From assembly GCA_020851795.1 (NCBI GenBank), contig JADZCA010000006.1, forward strand, positions 62,001-126,000: DNA of 64,000 bases, written 5' to 3'. How positions within the stretch are numbered: position 1 is the first letter of the stretch; every line of letters starts with the position of its first letter. The DNA is from Planctomycetota bacterium (GTDB lineage Bacteria; Planctomycetota; PLA2; JAEUHO01). Below the pieces are notes generated by a model. It saw only the letters and a program-made list of their open reading frames with translations, had not been told where the DNA came from and did not search any database. This document shows positions 29,061 to 37,413 of the stretch, one piece after another. The position numbers and the translations under genes are program-made.

Positions 29061-29428
29061 GCGGGGAGCGGTCCGAGGGGGCGGGTGCGCCCCTTAGACT
29101 ACCCGCCCCGGCAGCGCCTTCCGCACGGACGCCCCCGCCCGCCGTCGGCGCCCGCTCCCCCCACCGGGCGGGGCGGGCGGTCGGGGCGAGCCCGCCGAAT
29201 TCACGAAAGGCGAGGCCAGTCGAGCCCCGAACGCACGTCAGGTCCCGGTCGGGGCGCGCGGATGGCGTCCGGGCGCGCGTCGGCCGCGACGACCGCGTGT
29301 TCTGGCACCACGCCGAGGAGCGGACGACGCGTGGCGACGCGCATCGAATCGCCGACGGGTCCTGCGCCACGCCCGGGCGCAAGACGCCGCCCCGACCTCG
29401 CCGGCTCGTGAATTCGGCGGGCTAGGCG
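29061..29428. other. Gene-free region containing an inverted-repeat-bounded element
   Basis: No convincing gene occupies these 368 bases between the PDZ protein and pilT. The right part holds a 235-base segment with 18-base terminal inverted repeats (listed separately). The left part is GC-rich with C-runs and no clear motif. A pilT terminator or a promoter for the PDZ gene should be here but I could not identify either. Confidence 0.6.
29189..29423. repeat. MITE-like element with 18-base terminal inverted repeats
   Basis: Positions 29189-29206 (AGCCCGCCGAATTCACGA) and 29406-29423 are perfect inverted copies, 199 bases apart. Similarity continues inward on both arms through a GGCGAGG block a few bases further in. 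The interior has no open frame worth calling. This is the structure of a miniature inverted-repeat element or a structured RNA, but no target-site duplication was obvious. Confidence 0.55.
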
Positions 29429-30529
29429 TCAGACGAGCGTCGTGGCCGTCCGCAGCCCCTTGCCGATGCCGCGCATCGCGAGCATGAGCTCGTCGGGGTT
29501 GTCGGCGGCGGCGAGCGCGTCGTCGTACTCGATCAGCCCCTCCTGCACGAGGGCGCGCAGCGACTGGTTGAACGTCTGGGTGCCGTAGTGGTCGTGCCCC
29601 TCGTCGAGCAGCTTGGGCAGGTCGCGGGTCTTGCCCTCGAGCAGCATCTCCTTGATCGTCGGCGTCGAGAGGAGGATCTCGACCGCGGGCACGCGCCCGG
29701 CCGCGGCGCGGCGCGTGATCAGGCGCTGGCTGATGACGCCCTCGAGGACGAGCGCGAGCTGGAGGCGGATCGTCTGGTGCTGGTGCGGCGGGAAGAACGA
29801 GATGATGCGCTCGACCGTCTGCACGGCGTTGACCGTGTGCAGCGTCGAGAGCACGAGGTGGCCCGTCTCGGCCGCCTGCAGCGCGGACTCGATCGTCTCG
29901 CGGTCGCGCATCTCGCCCAGCAGGATCACGTCGGGCGTCTGGCGGACGACGTGCTTGAGGGCGGTCGCGTAGTCGGGGCTGTCGATGCCGATCTCGCGCT
30001 GCGTGATCGCGCAGCGCTTGTCGCGGAACACGAACTCGATCGGGTCCTCGATCGTGACCACGTGGCGGTCCATGTGGTCGTTCATGTGCTCCACCATCGC
30101 CGCGAGCGTGGTGGACTTGCCCGAGCCCGCGATGCCGGTGACGAGCACGATGCCGCGCTGCAGGCGCGCCAGCCGCGCGAGCGGGGCCACGGGGAGGTGG
30201 AGGTCCTCGACCCGCGGGACGCGCTCCTGCACGTGGCGGAAGACGAAGCCGTGGCGACGCCGCTGGAAGAACAGGTTCGCGCGGAAGCGGCCGGTGCCCG
30301 GCACGACGAAGGCGACGTCGGTCTCGGACTCCCGCCGGAACTTGGCGACTTCCTCGTCGGAGAGGATCGCGTGCAGGAGCGCGTCGGAGTCCTCCGGCGT
30401 GAAGCGCTCGTCGGTCAGGAAGCGCACCTTCCCCTCGACGCGCATCGCCGGGCGCTCCCCCTCGCGGAGGATGAGGTCCGACGCCTTCTCCTTGACCATC
30501 ACCTTGAAGTGGACGAACGGGTCGGACAT
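29429..30529 (-). CDS. pilT: Type IV pilus retraction ATPase PilT
   Basis: The predicted protein has 366 residues and belongs to the PilT/PilU secretion ATPase family. Walker A is GIAGSGKST at 132-140, the Asp box IEDPIEF near 160-166, Walker B VILLGEMRD at 201-209 and the His box HTVNA at 231-235. The AIRNLIRE motif of classic PilT is not recognisable; the C-terminus instead has LLDEGHDHYGTQTFNQSL, which is closer to PilU-type sequences. It would power pilus retraction with the PilMNOPQ complex encoded at 35-41 kb. It is followed by the MITE-like gap and preceded by obg. Confidence 0.88.
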   Translation of the reverse strand: MSDPFVHFKVMVKEKASDLILREGERPAMRVEGKVRFLTDERFTPEDSDALLHAILSDEEVAKFRRESETDVAFVVPGTGRFRANLFFQRRRHGFVFRHVQERVPRVEDLHLPVAPLARLARLQRGIVLVTGIAGSGKSTTLAAMVEHMNDHMDRHVVTIEDPIEFVFRDKRCAITQREIGIDSPDYATALKHVVRQTPDVILLGEMRDRETIESALQAAETGHLVLSTLHTVNAVQTVERIISFFPPHQHQTIRLQLALVLEGVISQRLITRRAAAGRVPAVEILLSTPTIKEMLLEGKTRDLPKLLDEGHDHYGTQTFNQSLRALVQEGLIEYDDALAAADNPDELMLAMRGIGKGLRTATTLV

Positions 30530-30598
30530 GGCGCGAGGGACCTCCGGCGTGCCCCCCTTTCGGCCAACGGGGCCCTCCGGGCGTAGCCCGACCCGGGC

Positions 30599-30634
30599 CC
30601 CCCGGAGGCCCCCCCGGAGGCCCCCCCGGAGGCC
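30599..30634. repeat. Three tandem copies of CCCCCGGAGGCC
   Basis: Three perfect 12-base copies stand in the gap between obg and pilT. Each unit contains GGAGGCC and could fold with its neighbours. It is a simple slippage-prone repeat just upstream of the pilT start as read on the minus strand; an effect on pilT expression is possible but not shown. Confidence 0.8.
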
Positions 30635-30706
30635 CCGGCGCGAAGCATCGGGAACCGACGGGGAGACTCCCCCCCGGGCGCGAACGCGACCGCGCGGCGT
30701 GCGGGG

Positions 30707-32113
30707 TCAGCGCCGCGGCGTGCGGCGCGCGCCCCGCGCCGGTCGCTTCTTCGAGGCGGGCCGCGCCGACGCCTTGCGGGCCGGCGTCGCGGGCCCCTTG
30801 GAGGTGCGTCCGCGCGCGACGGCCGAGGTCTTCGCGGGCTTGCGTGCGGCGGTCCGTCGCGCCTCGCGGGCCCCGCCGTCGCGGCGACTCGTGGCGGTCG
30901 GCTTGCGCGCGGCTGTCGCCTTGCGCGCCGCCTTCACCTTGCGCGCGGGCGTGGCCTTGCGCGCGGGCTTCGCCGTCGGGACGCGGGCCGCGGGCCGGGG
31001 CGGCACGTCGGACGCGGCCGACGCGGGCGCCAACGCGGCCGGCGCCAGCGCGCGGGGTGCCGCGGGGGCGGGCGGCCGCGCGGGCGCGGGCGGGGCCGCG
31101 GCGACCGGCGGCTCCGCGGCGAGCGCGCCGAGGCGCCGCGCGATCGTCGCGACCAGCGCCTCGAGCCCGGCGCCGGTCACCGCGGACACGAGGAGCACCT
31201 CGCAGCCGAGCGCCTCGCCGAGGCGACGGGCGGCCGCGGCCGCCTCGCCCGGCGGCGCGAGGTCGCCCTTGGTCCCCACGACGATCTCCGGACGCGCGGC
31301 GAGCCCGTGGCCGTACGCCTCGATCTCGGCCCGCACCGTGCGGTAGGCCGCGAGCGGGTCGCCCTCCGTGGGGAACAGGTCCACGAGGTGGACGAGCAGC
31401 CGCGTGCGCTCGACGTGGCGGAGGAACTGGTGGCCGAGCCCGCGCCCCTCGTGCGCGCCGGCGACGAGGCCGGGCAGGTCGGCGAGCACGAAGCGGCGGT
31501 AGTTGGCGAGCTCGACCAGCCCGAGGTGCGGGGCCAGCGTCGTGAACGGGTAGCTCGCGATCTTGGGCGTCGCGCGCGACAGGCGCGAGAGCATCGTGGA
31601 CTTGCCCGCGTTGGGCAGGCCGACGAGGCCCGCGTCGGCGAGCAGCCGCAGCTCGAGGCGCAGGCGACGCCGCACGGAGGGCTCGCCCGGCGTCGTGCGC
31701 GTCGGGGCCTGGTCGGTGGCGGTGGCGAAGCGGTTGTTGCCCTTCCCGCCGGCCCCGCCCGGGGCTGCGACCCACCGCATCCCCGCCGTGGCGAGGTCCA
31801 CGAGCACCTCGCCGGTGTCGGCGTCGCGCACCGTCGTGCCGGGCGGGACGCCCACCACGCGGTCGGGCGCGTCGGCGCCGTGGCGGTTCTGTGTGCCGCC
31901 CCCGCCGCCGTCCTGCGCACGCACGACGCGCTCGTGCTCCATGTCGCCGAACGTCGTCAGCTGCGGGTCCGCGACGAGCACCACGTCGCCGCCGCGGCCG
32001 CCGTCGCCGCCGGCCGGTCCGCCCATGGGGACGAACTTCTCGCGGCGGAACGCGCTGCGGCCGTCGCCGCCGGCGCCCGACTGCACGGTGATCAGGAGCT
32101 CGTCGACGAACAT
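30707..32113 (-). CDS. obg: Obg-family GTPase with lysine/alanine-rich C-terminal tail
   Basis: The predicted protein has 468 residues, longer than the usual 340-430. Residues 1-157 are the glycine-rich Obg fold ([29 protein letters not shown]). The G domain has G1 GLPNAGKS at 165-172, G3 DLPG at 212-215 and a G4 of TKGD rather than the usual NKxD. Instead of an OCT domain, residues about 334-468 are Pro/Ala-rich and then Ala/Lys/Arg-rich ([19 protein letters not shown]), like a bacterial histone-H1-type tail. Obg acts in late 50S ribosome assembly and stress control. It follows rplU and rpmA, the conserved arrangement. Confidence 0.93.
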   Translation of the reverse strand: MFVDELLITVQSGAGGDGRSAFRREKFVPMGGPAGGDGGRGGDVVLVADPQLTTFGDMEHERVVRAQDGGGGGTQNRHGADAPDRVVGVPPGTTVRDADTGEVLVDLATAGMRWVAAPGGAGGKGNNRFATATDQAPTRTTPGEPSVRRRLRLELRLLADAGLVGLPNAGKSTMLSRLSRATPKIASYPFTTLAPHLGLVELANYRRFVLADLPGLVAGAHEGRGLGHQFLRHVERTRLLVHLVDLFPTEGDPLAAYRTVRAEIEAYGHGLAARPEIVVGTKGDLAPPGEAAAAARRLGEALGCEVLLVSAVTGAGLEALVATIARRLGALAAEPPVAAAPPAPARPPAPAAPRALAPAALAPASAASDVPPRPAARVPTAKPARKATPARKVKAARKATAARKPTATSRRDGGAREARRTAARKPAKTSAVARGRTSKGPATPARKASARPASKKRPARGARRTPRR

Positions 32114-32156
32114 CGGGGCCGCGATCGCGAGGTCACACCTCGCAGGAGGTCGGCGT

Positions 32157-32423
32157 TCAGGCCGACGGCGCGGCCTCGGCCGGCGCGGGGCGCACGTGCA
32201 CGCGGCCGTTGTCCTGGAACTCGACGACGCCGTCGACGGCCGCCCACAGCGTGAAGTCGCGGCCCATCTTCACGTTCTTGCCGGGATGGATGCGCGTGCC
32301 GACCTGGCGGACGAGGATGCTGCCCGCCGTGACGCGCTCGCCGGCGTAGGCCTTCACGCCGCGGTACTGCGGGTTGCTGTCGCGCCCGTTGCGCGTCGAA
32401 CCCTGACCCTTTTTGTGCGCCAT
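32157..32423 (-). CDS. rpmA: 50S ribosomal protein L27
   Basis: The predicted protein has 88 residues, the normal size. The N-terminus [17 protein letters not shown] and the [19 protein letters not shown] and [12 protein letters not shown] segments are typical of bL27, which reaches the peptidyl-transferase centre. No cleavable N-terminal extension (as in Firmicutes) is present. An AGGAG ribosome-binding site stands eight bases before the ATG. It sits between rplU and obg as in most bacteria. Confidence 0.97.
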   Translation of the reverse strand: MAHKKGQGSTRNGRDSNPQYRGVKAYAGERVTAGSILVRQVGTRIHPGKNVKMGRDFTLWAAVDGVVEFQDNGRVHVRPAPAEAAPSA

Positions 32424-32454
32424 GGCGTGCTCCTGCTCCGATGACGACGGCGCG

Positions 32455-32772
32455 TCAGGCGCCGACGACGGCGTCCACGCGGACCTCGGTGTAGCCCTGC
32501 CGGTGCCCCTGCTTGCGGCGGTAGCCCTTGCGGCGCCGCTTCTTGAACACCACGATCTTCGCCGCGCGCCCGTGGCGGACCACGGTGCCCTCGACGCGCG
32601 CGCCGGCGACGACCGGCGTCCCGACGACCGTGCCGCCGTCGGTGGAGACGAGCAGCACCCGGTCGAACACGACCTTCGTGCCCGGTGCCCCGTCGTGGAG
32701 GTCGAGGCGGAGCCGCTGGCCGGCCTTGACGGTGTACTGGCTGCCGCGGTCGTCGATGACGGCGTAGGACAT
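32455..32772 (-). CDS. rplU: 50S ribosomal protein L21
   Basis: The predicted protein has 105 residues. Family hallmarks are [19 protein letters not shown] at the start, [24 protein letters not shown] in the middle, and the basic [19 protein letters not shown] segment that binds 23S rRNA. It is the first gene of the rplU-rpmA-obg set and lies downstream of the RNase E/G gene. The 112-base gap before it probably carries the operon's promoter and leader. Confidence 0.97.
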   Translation of the reverse strand: MSYAVIDDRGSQYTVKAGQRLRLDLHDGAPGTKVVFDRVLLVSTDGGTVVGTPVVAGARVEGTVVRHGRAAKIVVFKKRRRKGYRRKQGHRQGYTEVRVDAVVGA

Positions 32773-32884
32773 GGGCGGGAGGATCCGGGACGAGCGCCGC
32801 CACCCCCGCGCGAGGGCGCGGGACCCCGTCGAGGGGCTCGGCGGACGTTCAAGGGGGCCGAAGGTACTCGGCGCCGACGCCGTC

Positions 32885-34747
32885 TCAACTCTCGGCGGGG
32901 GCGTCCTCGGCCTCGGGGGCGGGCCCCCCGGGGGTCGCGGTGGCGGCCGGCGGCGCCTTGGGCATCGCCGACCGGGGCGGGAGCCCCTTGATCGACCACG
33001 CGCCGTAGGCGATCTGGGCGTCGGGCATGAGGCGGAACGGTCCCGACAGCCACGCCTCGAGCGCCGACAGCTCGTCCGCCTTCTTCTTGCGCAGGACGTC
33101 GTAGACGGGGGGCGGCACGCGGACTTCCATCCCGCCGTGGCCGCGGGACCGCGCCGCGCGCATGCGCAGCTCGCGCAGCACGCGGAACGCCACCCCCATC
33201 GGGTGGCGGCGCCGGCCGGCGCCCCCGCACGTCGGGCAGGCGACGTGCGTGACCGAGAGCAGCGCCGGGCGGATGCGCTGGCGGGTGAGCTCGAGGCAGC
33301 CGAACGGCCCGATCCGCGACATGCGGATGCGCGCCCGGTCGCGCTTGAGCGCCTCGCGCATCGCGCGCTCGACCTGGTGGATGTGGGAGCGCTCGTGGAG
33401 GTCGATGAAGTCCACCACGATCACGCCGCCGAGGTCGCGCAGGCGCAGCTGACGCGTGACCTCGGGCACGGCCTCGAGGTTGGTCTTGAGCGCGGTCGCC
33501 TCGAGGTTCTCCTCCTCGGTCATGCGGCCCGAGTTCACGTCGATCGCGACGAGCGCCTCGGTCGGGTCGATCACGATCGACCCGCCCGACGGCAGCCGGA
33601 TCGTGCGCCGGAAGACGTCCTCGAGCTGGGCCTCGACGCCGAACGCGTGGAACAACGGGGTCGGCCCCGGGTGCACGTCCACCGCCGGCGGCGGGCGCGG
33701 CGTCGGCGCTGCGGAGGGGACCGGCGGAGGAGGCGGCGGCTCGTCCTGCGCGACGAAGGGCTCGGCGGGACCGTCCACCGCCGCGCTCGGAGCGGCCGGG
33801 ACGACGTCGGGCCCGGCACCGTCGTCGCGCGGGTCGATCGTCGCGTCCGCGCCCGGGACCTCGAGCTCGTCGCCCGGCTCGACGGGGGGCCCGTCGTGCG
33901 CGCCGTCGGCGGGCGGGTGGACGGGGCCGACGGACGGAGGCGGGGCGACGACGGTCGGCGTCGGCTCGGCGGCGGGCGCCGCGGCGGGCGGCGTCGTGCG
34001 GGCGATCGGGCGCGTGCGCTCGAGGTACTCGCGGATGCGCGCCGCGACGTGGGCGTCGTCGGTCACGATGCGGGTGGCGTCGGGCGGGAGGATGTCGCGC
34101 GCGGCGCGGGAGACGAGGTCGCTCTCCTCGTGGACGAGGCGGGGCCCGCCGCCCTCGAGGAGCCGGCCCTTCAGGTTCTCCCAGAGGCGGTACAGCTCGA
34201 CGAGGTCGGCCTGCACCTCCTCGGTCGCGCGGCCGTTGCTGGCCGTCCGCAGGATCACCGCCATGCCGTCGGGGACCGTGAGCCCGCCGAGCAGGGCGCG
34301 CATGCGGTCGCGCTCGCCGGCCGCGTCGATGCGGCGGGACACGCCCGACCGTGTCGAGTTGGCGAGCAGCACGACGTAGCGGCCGGGCAGCGAGAGGCGC
34401 GTGGTCAGCGTCGGGCCCTTGTGGCCGACGGGACCGCGCGAGATCTGGACGAGCAGCATGTCGCCGGGCTTGACGAGCTCGTTGATCGTCTTGCGACCGC
34501 CCTCGCCCTCCGACGCGTCGCCGATGACGTCGGAGGCGTGGAGGAAGCCGGTCACCCCCCCACCGAGGTCCACGAACGCCGCGCCGATCCCGCGCTCGAC
34601 GTTCTGGACACGGCCGACGTAGACGTTCCCCTTGCCCGTCGGGTCGGTGCCGGCCTCGACGTACACCTCTTCGAGGCGTCCGTCTTCGACGACGGCGACG
34701 CGAACCTCGTCAGGTTCGTCGGCGTTGATGAGAAGGACCTTCTCCAC
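32885..34747 (-). CDS. rng: RNase E/G family endoribonuclease with proline-rich insertion
   Basis: The predicted protein has 620 residues. It starts at GTG ([21 protein letters not shown]). An S1 RNA-binding domain begins near residue 40 ([22 protein letters not shown]), followed by the 5'-sensor/RNase H-like part to about 250. Residues about 250-360 are a Pro/Ala-rich insertion not found in standard members. The DNase I-like catalytic domain then has [11 protein letters not shown] (D403) and VVDFIDL (D446), and the zinc link CPTC at 504-507. It would cut 5'-monophosphorylated RNA for decay and rRNA maturation. Choice between rne and rng is uncertain; there is no long degradosome tail. Confidence 0.9.
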   Translation of the reverse strand: MEKVLLINADEPDEVRVAVVEDGRLEEVYVEAGTDPTGKGNVYVGRVQNVERGIGAAFVDLGGGVTGFLHASDVIGDASEGEGGRKTINELVKPGDMLLVQISRGPVGHKGPTLTTRLSLPGRYVVLLANSTRSGVSRRIDAAGERDRMRALLGGLTVPDGMAVILRTASNGRATEEVQADLVELYRLWENLKGRLLEGGGPRLVHEESDLVSRAARDILPPDATRIVTDDAHVAARIREYLERTRPIARTTPPAAAPAAEPTPTVVAPPPSVGPVHPPADGAHDGPPVEPGDELEVPGADATIDPRDDGAGPDVVPAAPSAAVDGPAEPFVAQDEPPPPPPVPSAAPTPRPPPAVDVHPGPTPLFHAFGVEAQLEDVFRRTIRLPSGGSIVIDPTEALVAIDVNSGRMTEEENLEATALKTNLEAVPEVTRQLRLRDLGGVIVVDFIDLHERSHIHQVERAMREALKRDRARIRMSRIGPFGCLELTRQRIRPALLSVTHVACPTCGGAGRRRHPMGVAFRVLRELRMRAARSRGHGGMEVRVPPPVYDVLRKKKADELSALEAWLSGPFRLMPDAQIAYGAWSIKGLPPRSAMPKAPPAATATPGGPAPEAEDAPAES

Positions 34748-34862
34748 GGCAGGGGGCGGAAGGTAGCACGCCCCCGGTCCCGGTCCGAGCAATCGTCCGC
34801 CGCCGTCGCAGGCGGGTCGTCCTCGCCCGCCGACCGTCTCCCGGGAGCGCCCCCCGGAGACG

Positions 34863-34896
34863 ACGCCGGCCGGCGCCCGGAGGCGTCGGCCGGCGT
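34863..34896 (-). terminator. Hairpin between pilQ and the RNase gene
   Basis: A 10-base perfect stem (ACGCCGGCCG and CGGCCGGCGT) with a 14-base loop lies about 20 bases downstream of the pilQ stop. There is no T-run, so it would be a weak or factor-dependent terminator, or simply an mRNA-stabilising hairpin at the end of the pilM-Q transcript. Confidence 0.4.
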
Positions 34897-34917
34897 GCGG
34901 CGTCGCGGGGACGCGGG

Positions 34918-36861
34918 TCAGCGGGCGACCGGCACCGGCGCCGGGGTCGGCGCGGCGGGGACCGCGGGGGTCGGCTGCGGCGCGGCCGGGGCGGGCGGCG
35001 TGCAGGGCGTCCCGAGCGTGCTCCACTCGGCGCGCATCTTGTCGCTGCGGCCGGAGAGCTCGTTGTCGATCGTGAGGTTGGCGGCGTCGGACCCGCGCAG
35101 GATCCGCGGCGTGATCGTGATGACGATGTTCTGGCGGACCTTCGAGTTCGACTGGCCGGAGAACAGCGCGCCGAGCACCGGCAGGTCGCCGAGGATCGGG
35201 AGCTTGTCGCGCGAGCTCGTGTCGCGGTCCTCGAGCAGGCCGCCGATCACCGCCGTCTCCTTGTCGCGCAGGAGCATCGTCGTGACCATCGTGCTCGACT
35301 TGACGCGCGGGAGGTCGATCGTCTGGCCCGAGACCGTGAAGCGGTCGAAGCCGGGGATCGGGCTCGTCGTGCCGTTGAGCGCGCGCTGCTGCGGGATCAC
35401 GAGCAGGGAGATCTTGTTCTCGCCGGGGATCACGTGCGGGATCACGAGCAGCTGGAAGCCGACGTTGACCGGGCTGTTGTCGTCCTCTTCCACCGAGAAG
35501 GTGAGGCCGCCGTTCTGGTTGCTGGCCGCCGTGCTGCGGGCGTAGCGGATCGACTCGCCGACGAAGATCGTCGCCTCCTGGTTGTCCAGCGCGAGGATCT
35601 TGGGCGCCTGGACGACCTTGCTGCAGCCGTCCTGCTTGAGCGCCTGGAAGAACATGCTCGTCTCGGTGAACGAGAGCGTGCCGTAGGTGAACGACGAGGC
35701 CGACGGCGGCGGGAAGACCGTGCCGGTCAGCATGTCCGTCCAGCCCGACCCGCTGGCGGCGAAGGGCAGGCGGTGCGTGACGCCCGCGCCGGTAAAGCCC
35801 ATCAGGAAGCCGCTGTCGCTCTTGAAGCCGAGGTCGAGCGCGTCCGTGTTCGACGTCGCGATGATGTTCATGTCCACGAACACCTGCGGCGGCTCGACGT
35901 CGAGCTGTGCGCAGAGCTTGCGGACGCGGTCCATCTTGGGCGCCGTGCCGGTGTAGAGCACCGAGTTGCTGCCCGGGATGTAGGTGACGCGGCCGCCCTC
36001 GGGCTCCACGATCGAGCGGAGCGCCGCGACGATCGGGAAGTACGACTCGAGCTTCGACGGGTCGTCCGTGGGGACGAACACGTCGGACTCGACGATGTCG
36101 GCGCCCACCGAGGCCGAGCCGCCGCTGCCGCCGCCGGTGCCCGACGAGCTCGAGCTCGACGAGGACGAGCCCGAGGCACCCGTCTTGACGACACCCTTGT
36201 AGGGCGGCGGCGGACGGAGGTAGCGGAACTGGTACGTGTCGCTGCTCAGCTCGAGCGAGCTCGTCGGCACGACCTTGAGCACGCCGTAGTCGCTCTCGAC
36301 GATCGTGTACTTGCCCACGGTCTCGACGACGTCGCGCAGCGCGCTGCGCCACGGCACGTTCTTGAACGACACCGTGACGCGGCCGGTCACCTCGGGCGAC
36401 ACGACGACGCTGACCGGCTCGCTGCCGCCCGCGCCCGCCGTGATCAGCTTGATGACCTCGCGGATGTCCTCGTTCGTGCTGTCCAGCGTCACCAGCGGCG
36501 GCTTCTCGACCTTGAGCAGGTTGAGCGACTTGCGCACGAGCGCGCCGTTGATGCGCTCGGTCATGGTGTCGAGCGCGTCCACCCAGTACAGGTCCACGAC
36601 GCGGAGCGTGACCTTCTCGGCCGCCGCCTGCGGGGACACGACGAGGTTGACCTTCGTCTTGGGCTGGATCTTCTCCGCCACCACCTGGCCGAACGGCGCC
36701 TCGGTGACGTCGAAGGTGACGCGGCCGTCGCCGATGTCGAACTCGCGGAAGCTCGACGGGTCCGAGCCGGCCAACGCGGCGCCACGGCCGAGGAGGACGA
36801 GCGCGAACGCGACGACCGACGCTCGGCGGGCGTACCCGCGCACGAGGGACCGGATGCTCAT
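34918..36861 (-). CDS. pilQ: Type IV pilus secretin PilQ
   Basis: The predicted protein has 647 residues. A signal peptide (ARRASVVAFALVLLGRGAALAG) is followed by an AMIN-free N-region, two N-type secretin domains (residues about 130-230 and 270-340), a poly-Ser/Gly linker at 225-245, and the C-terminal secretin domain with the family end VPVLGALF and IVITITPRIL. It forms the outer-membrane channel through which the pilus passes. It stands last in pilM-N-O/P-Q. The C-terminus after the secretin domain (60 residues) is Pro-rich, as in several planctomycete secretins. A long non-coding gap precedes it. Confidence 0.9.
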   Translation of the reverse strand: MSIRSLVRGYARRASVVAFALVLLGRGAALAGSDPSSFREFDIGDGRVTFDVTEAPFGQVVAEKIQPKTKVNLVVSPQAAAEKVTLRVVDLYWVDALDTMTERINGALVRKSLNLLKVEKPPLVTLDSTNEDIREVIKLITAGAGGSEPVSVVVSPEVTGRVTVSFKNVPWRSALRDVVETVGKYTIVESDYGVLKVVPTSSLELSSDTYQFRYLRPPPPYKGVVKTGASGSSSSSSSSSGTGGGSGGSASVGADIVESDVFVPTDDPSKLESYFPIVAALRSIVEPEGGRVTYIPGSNSVLYTGTAPKMDRVRKLCAQLDVEPPQVFVDMNIIATSNTDALDLGFKSDSGFLMGFTGAGVTHRLPFAASGSGWTDMLTGTVFPPPSASSFTYGTLSFTETSMFFQALKQDGCSKVVQAPKILALDNQEATIFVGESIRYARSTAASNQNGGLTFSVEEDDNSPVNVGFQLLVIPHVIPGENKISLLVIPQQRALNGTTSPIPGFDRFTVSGQTIDLPRVKSSTMVTTMLLRDKETAVIGGLLEDRDTSSRDKLPILGDLPVLGALFSGQSNSKVRQNIVITITPRILRGSDAANLTIDNELSGRSDKMRAEWSTLGTPCTPPAPAAPQPTPAVPAAPTPAPVPVAR

Positions 36862-37411
36862 GGGGGAAGGGGCTCCTGCCTTGCCGATCGGCCCGGGGGG
36901 CCTCCCGGCGACAACCTCTACGATGTTTGTCGGCTGACGCCCGCCCGAAATCAAGGACTGGGCCGTCGCCGGCCCCCCCCGTCGCGTCGCCGCGCGGCGC
37001 GACGGCCCCCCTATCGGCCTCCGCCGGGGCCGACCTGAGCGCTTCCCCCGGTCCCGCGCGCGCCCCGACGCCCGTCGCCCGCTCCCACGCCCGCCGCACC
37101 GCGAGCGCGCCGTCGAACCGGGTCGCGCTCGCACGCCCCGCGCGGCACGGCGCCGGCTCGCCGATCCCGGCATCGCTCGCCGTGGAGGGGGCGCCGCCGC
37201 CCCTTCCGCGGCGATCGACCCCTCACGCCTCTGCCTCGGGCTCTGCCTGTGCCGCGGGCTCTGCCTCGGCCGCGGGCCTCCGCCTCAAGCTCTGCCGCTA
37301 CCCGTCCTCTTCCTCACCTCTTCCTTCGCCTTCCCTCTGACTTCCGTCTCCGCCCTTGAGGAGCCCGTCCAAGGCGCCCCCCCCGGGCAGCCCGTCTCCG
37401 CCGACGGGCTC
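36862..37411. other. 550-base gene-free gap upstream of pilQ
   Basis: No credible gene was found in the longest gap of the window, which splits pilQ from pilO/P. It contains a C-rich/CT-rich stretch at 37200-37350 with repeated GGCTCTGCCTC-like units, a hairpin AGCCCGTC/GACGGGCT at 37389-37410 inside a longer 11-base inverted repeat (37359-37369 with 37403-37413) just after the pilO/P stop, and a relatively A/T-containing stretch around 36910-36955 that could hold a pilQ promoter. An open frame on the plus strand here is Ala/Ser/Pro-rich and looks spurious. Confidence 0.55.
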
Positions 37412-37413
37412 CT
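37359..37413 (-). terminator. Nested hairpins after pilO/P
   Basis: An 11-base inverted repeat (AGGAGCCCGTC with GACGGGCTCCT) encloses alternative shorter stem AGCCCGTC-TCCGCC-GACGGGCT. The outer repeat overlaps the last base pairs of the pilO/P stop codon. No T-run follows on the minus strand. Together with the 550-base gap before pilQ it suggests that the pil transcript may be ended or processed here, with pilQ having its own promoter. Confidence 0.4.

Noticed and set aside
36927..37340. Small plus-strand gene in the gap before pilQ
   Set aside because: Composition is Ala/Ser/Pro low complexity, no ribosome-binding site, no recognisable fold.
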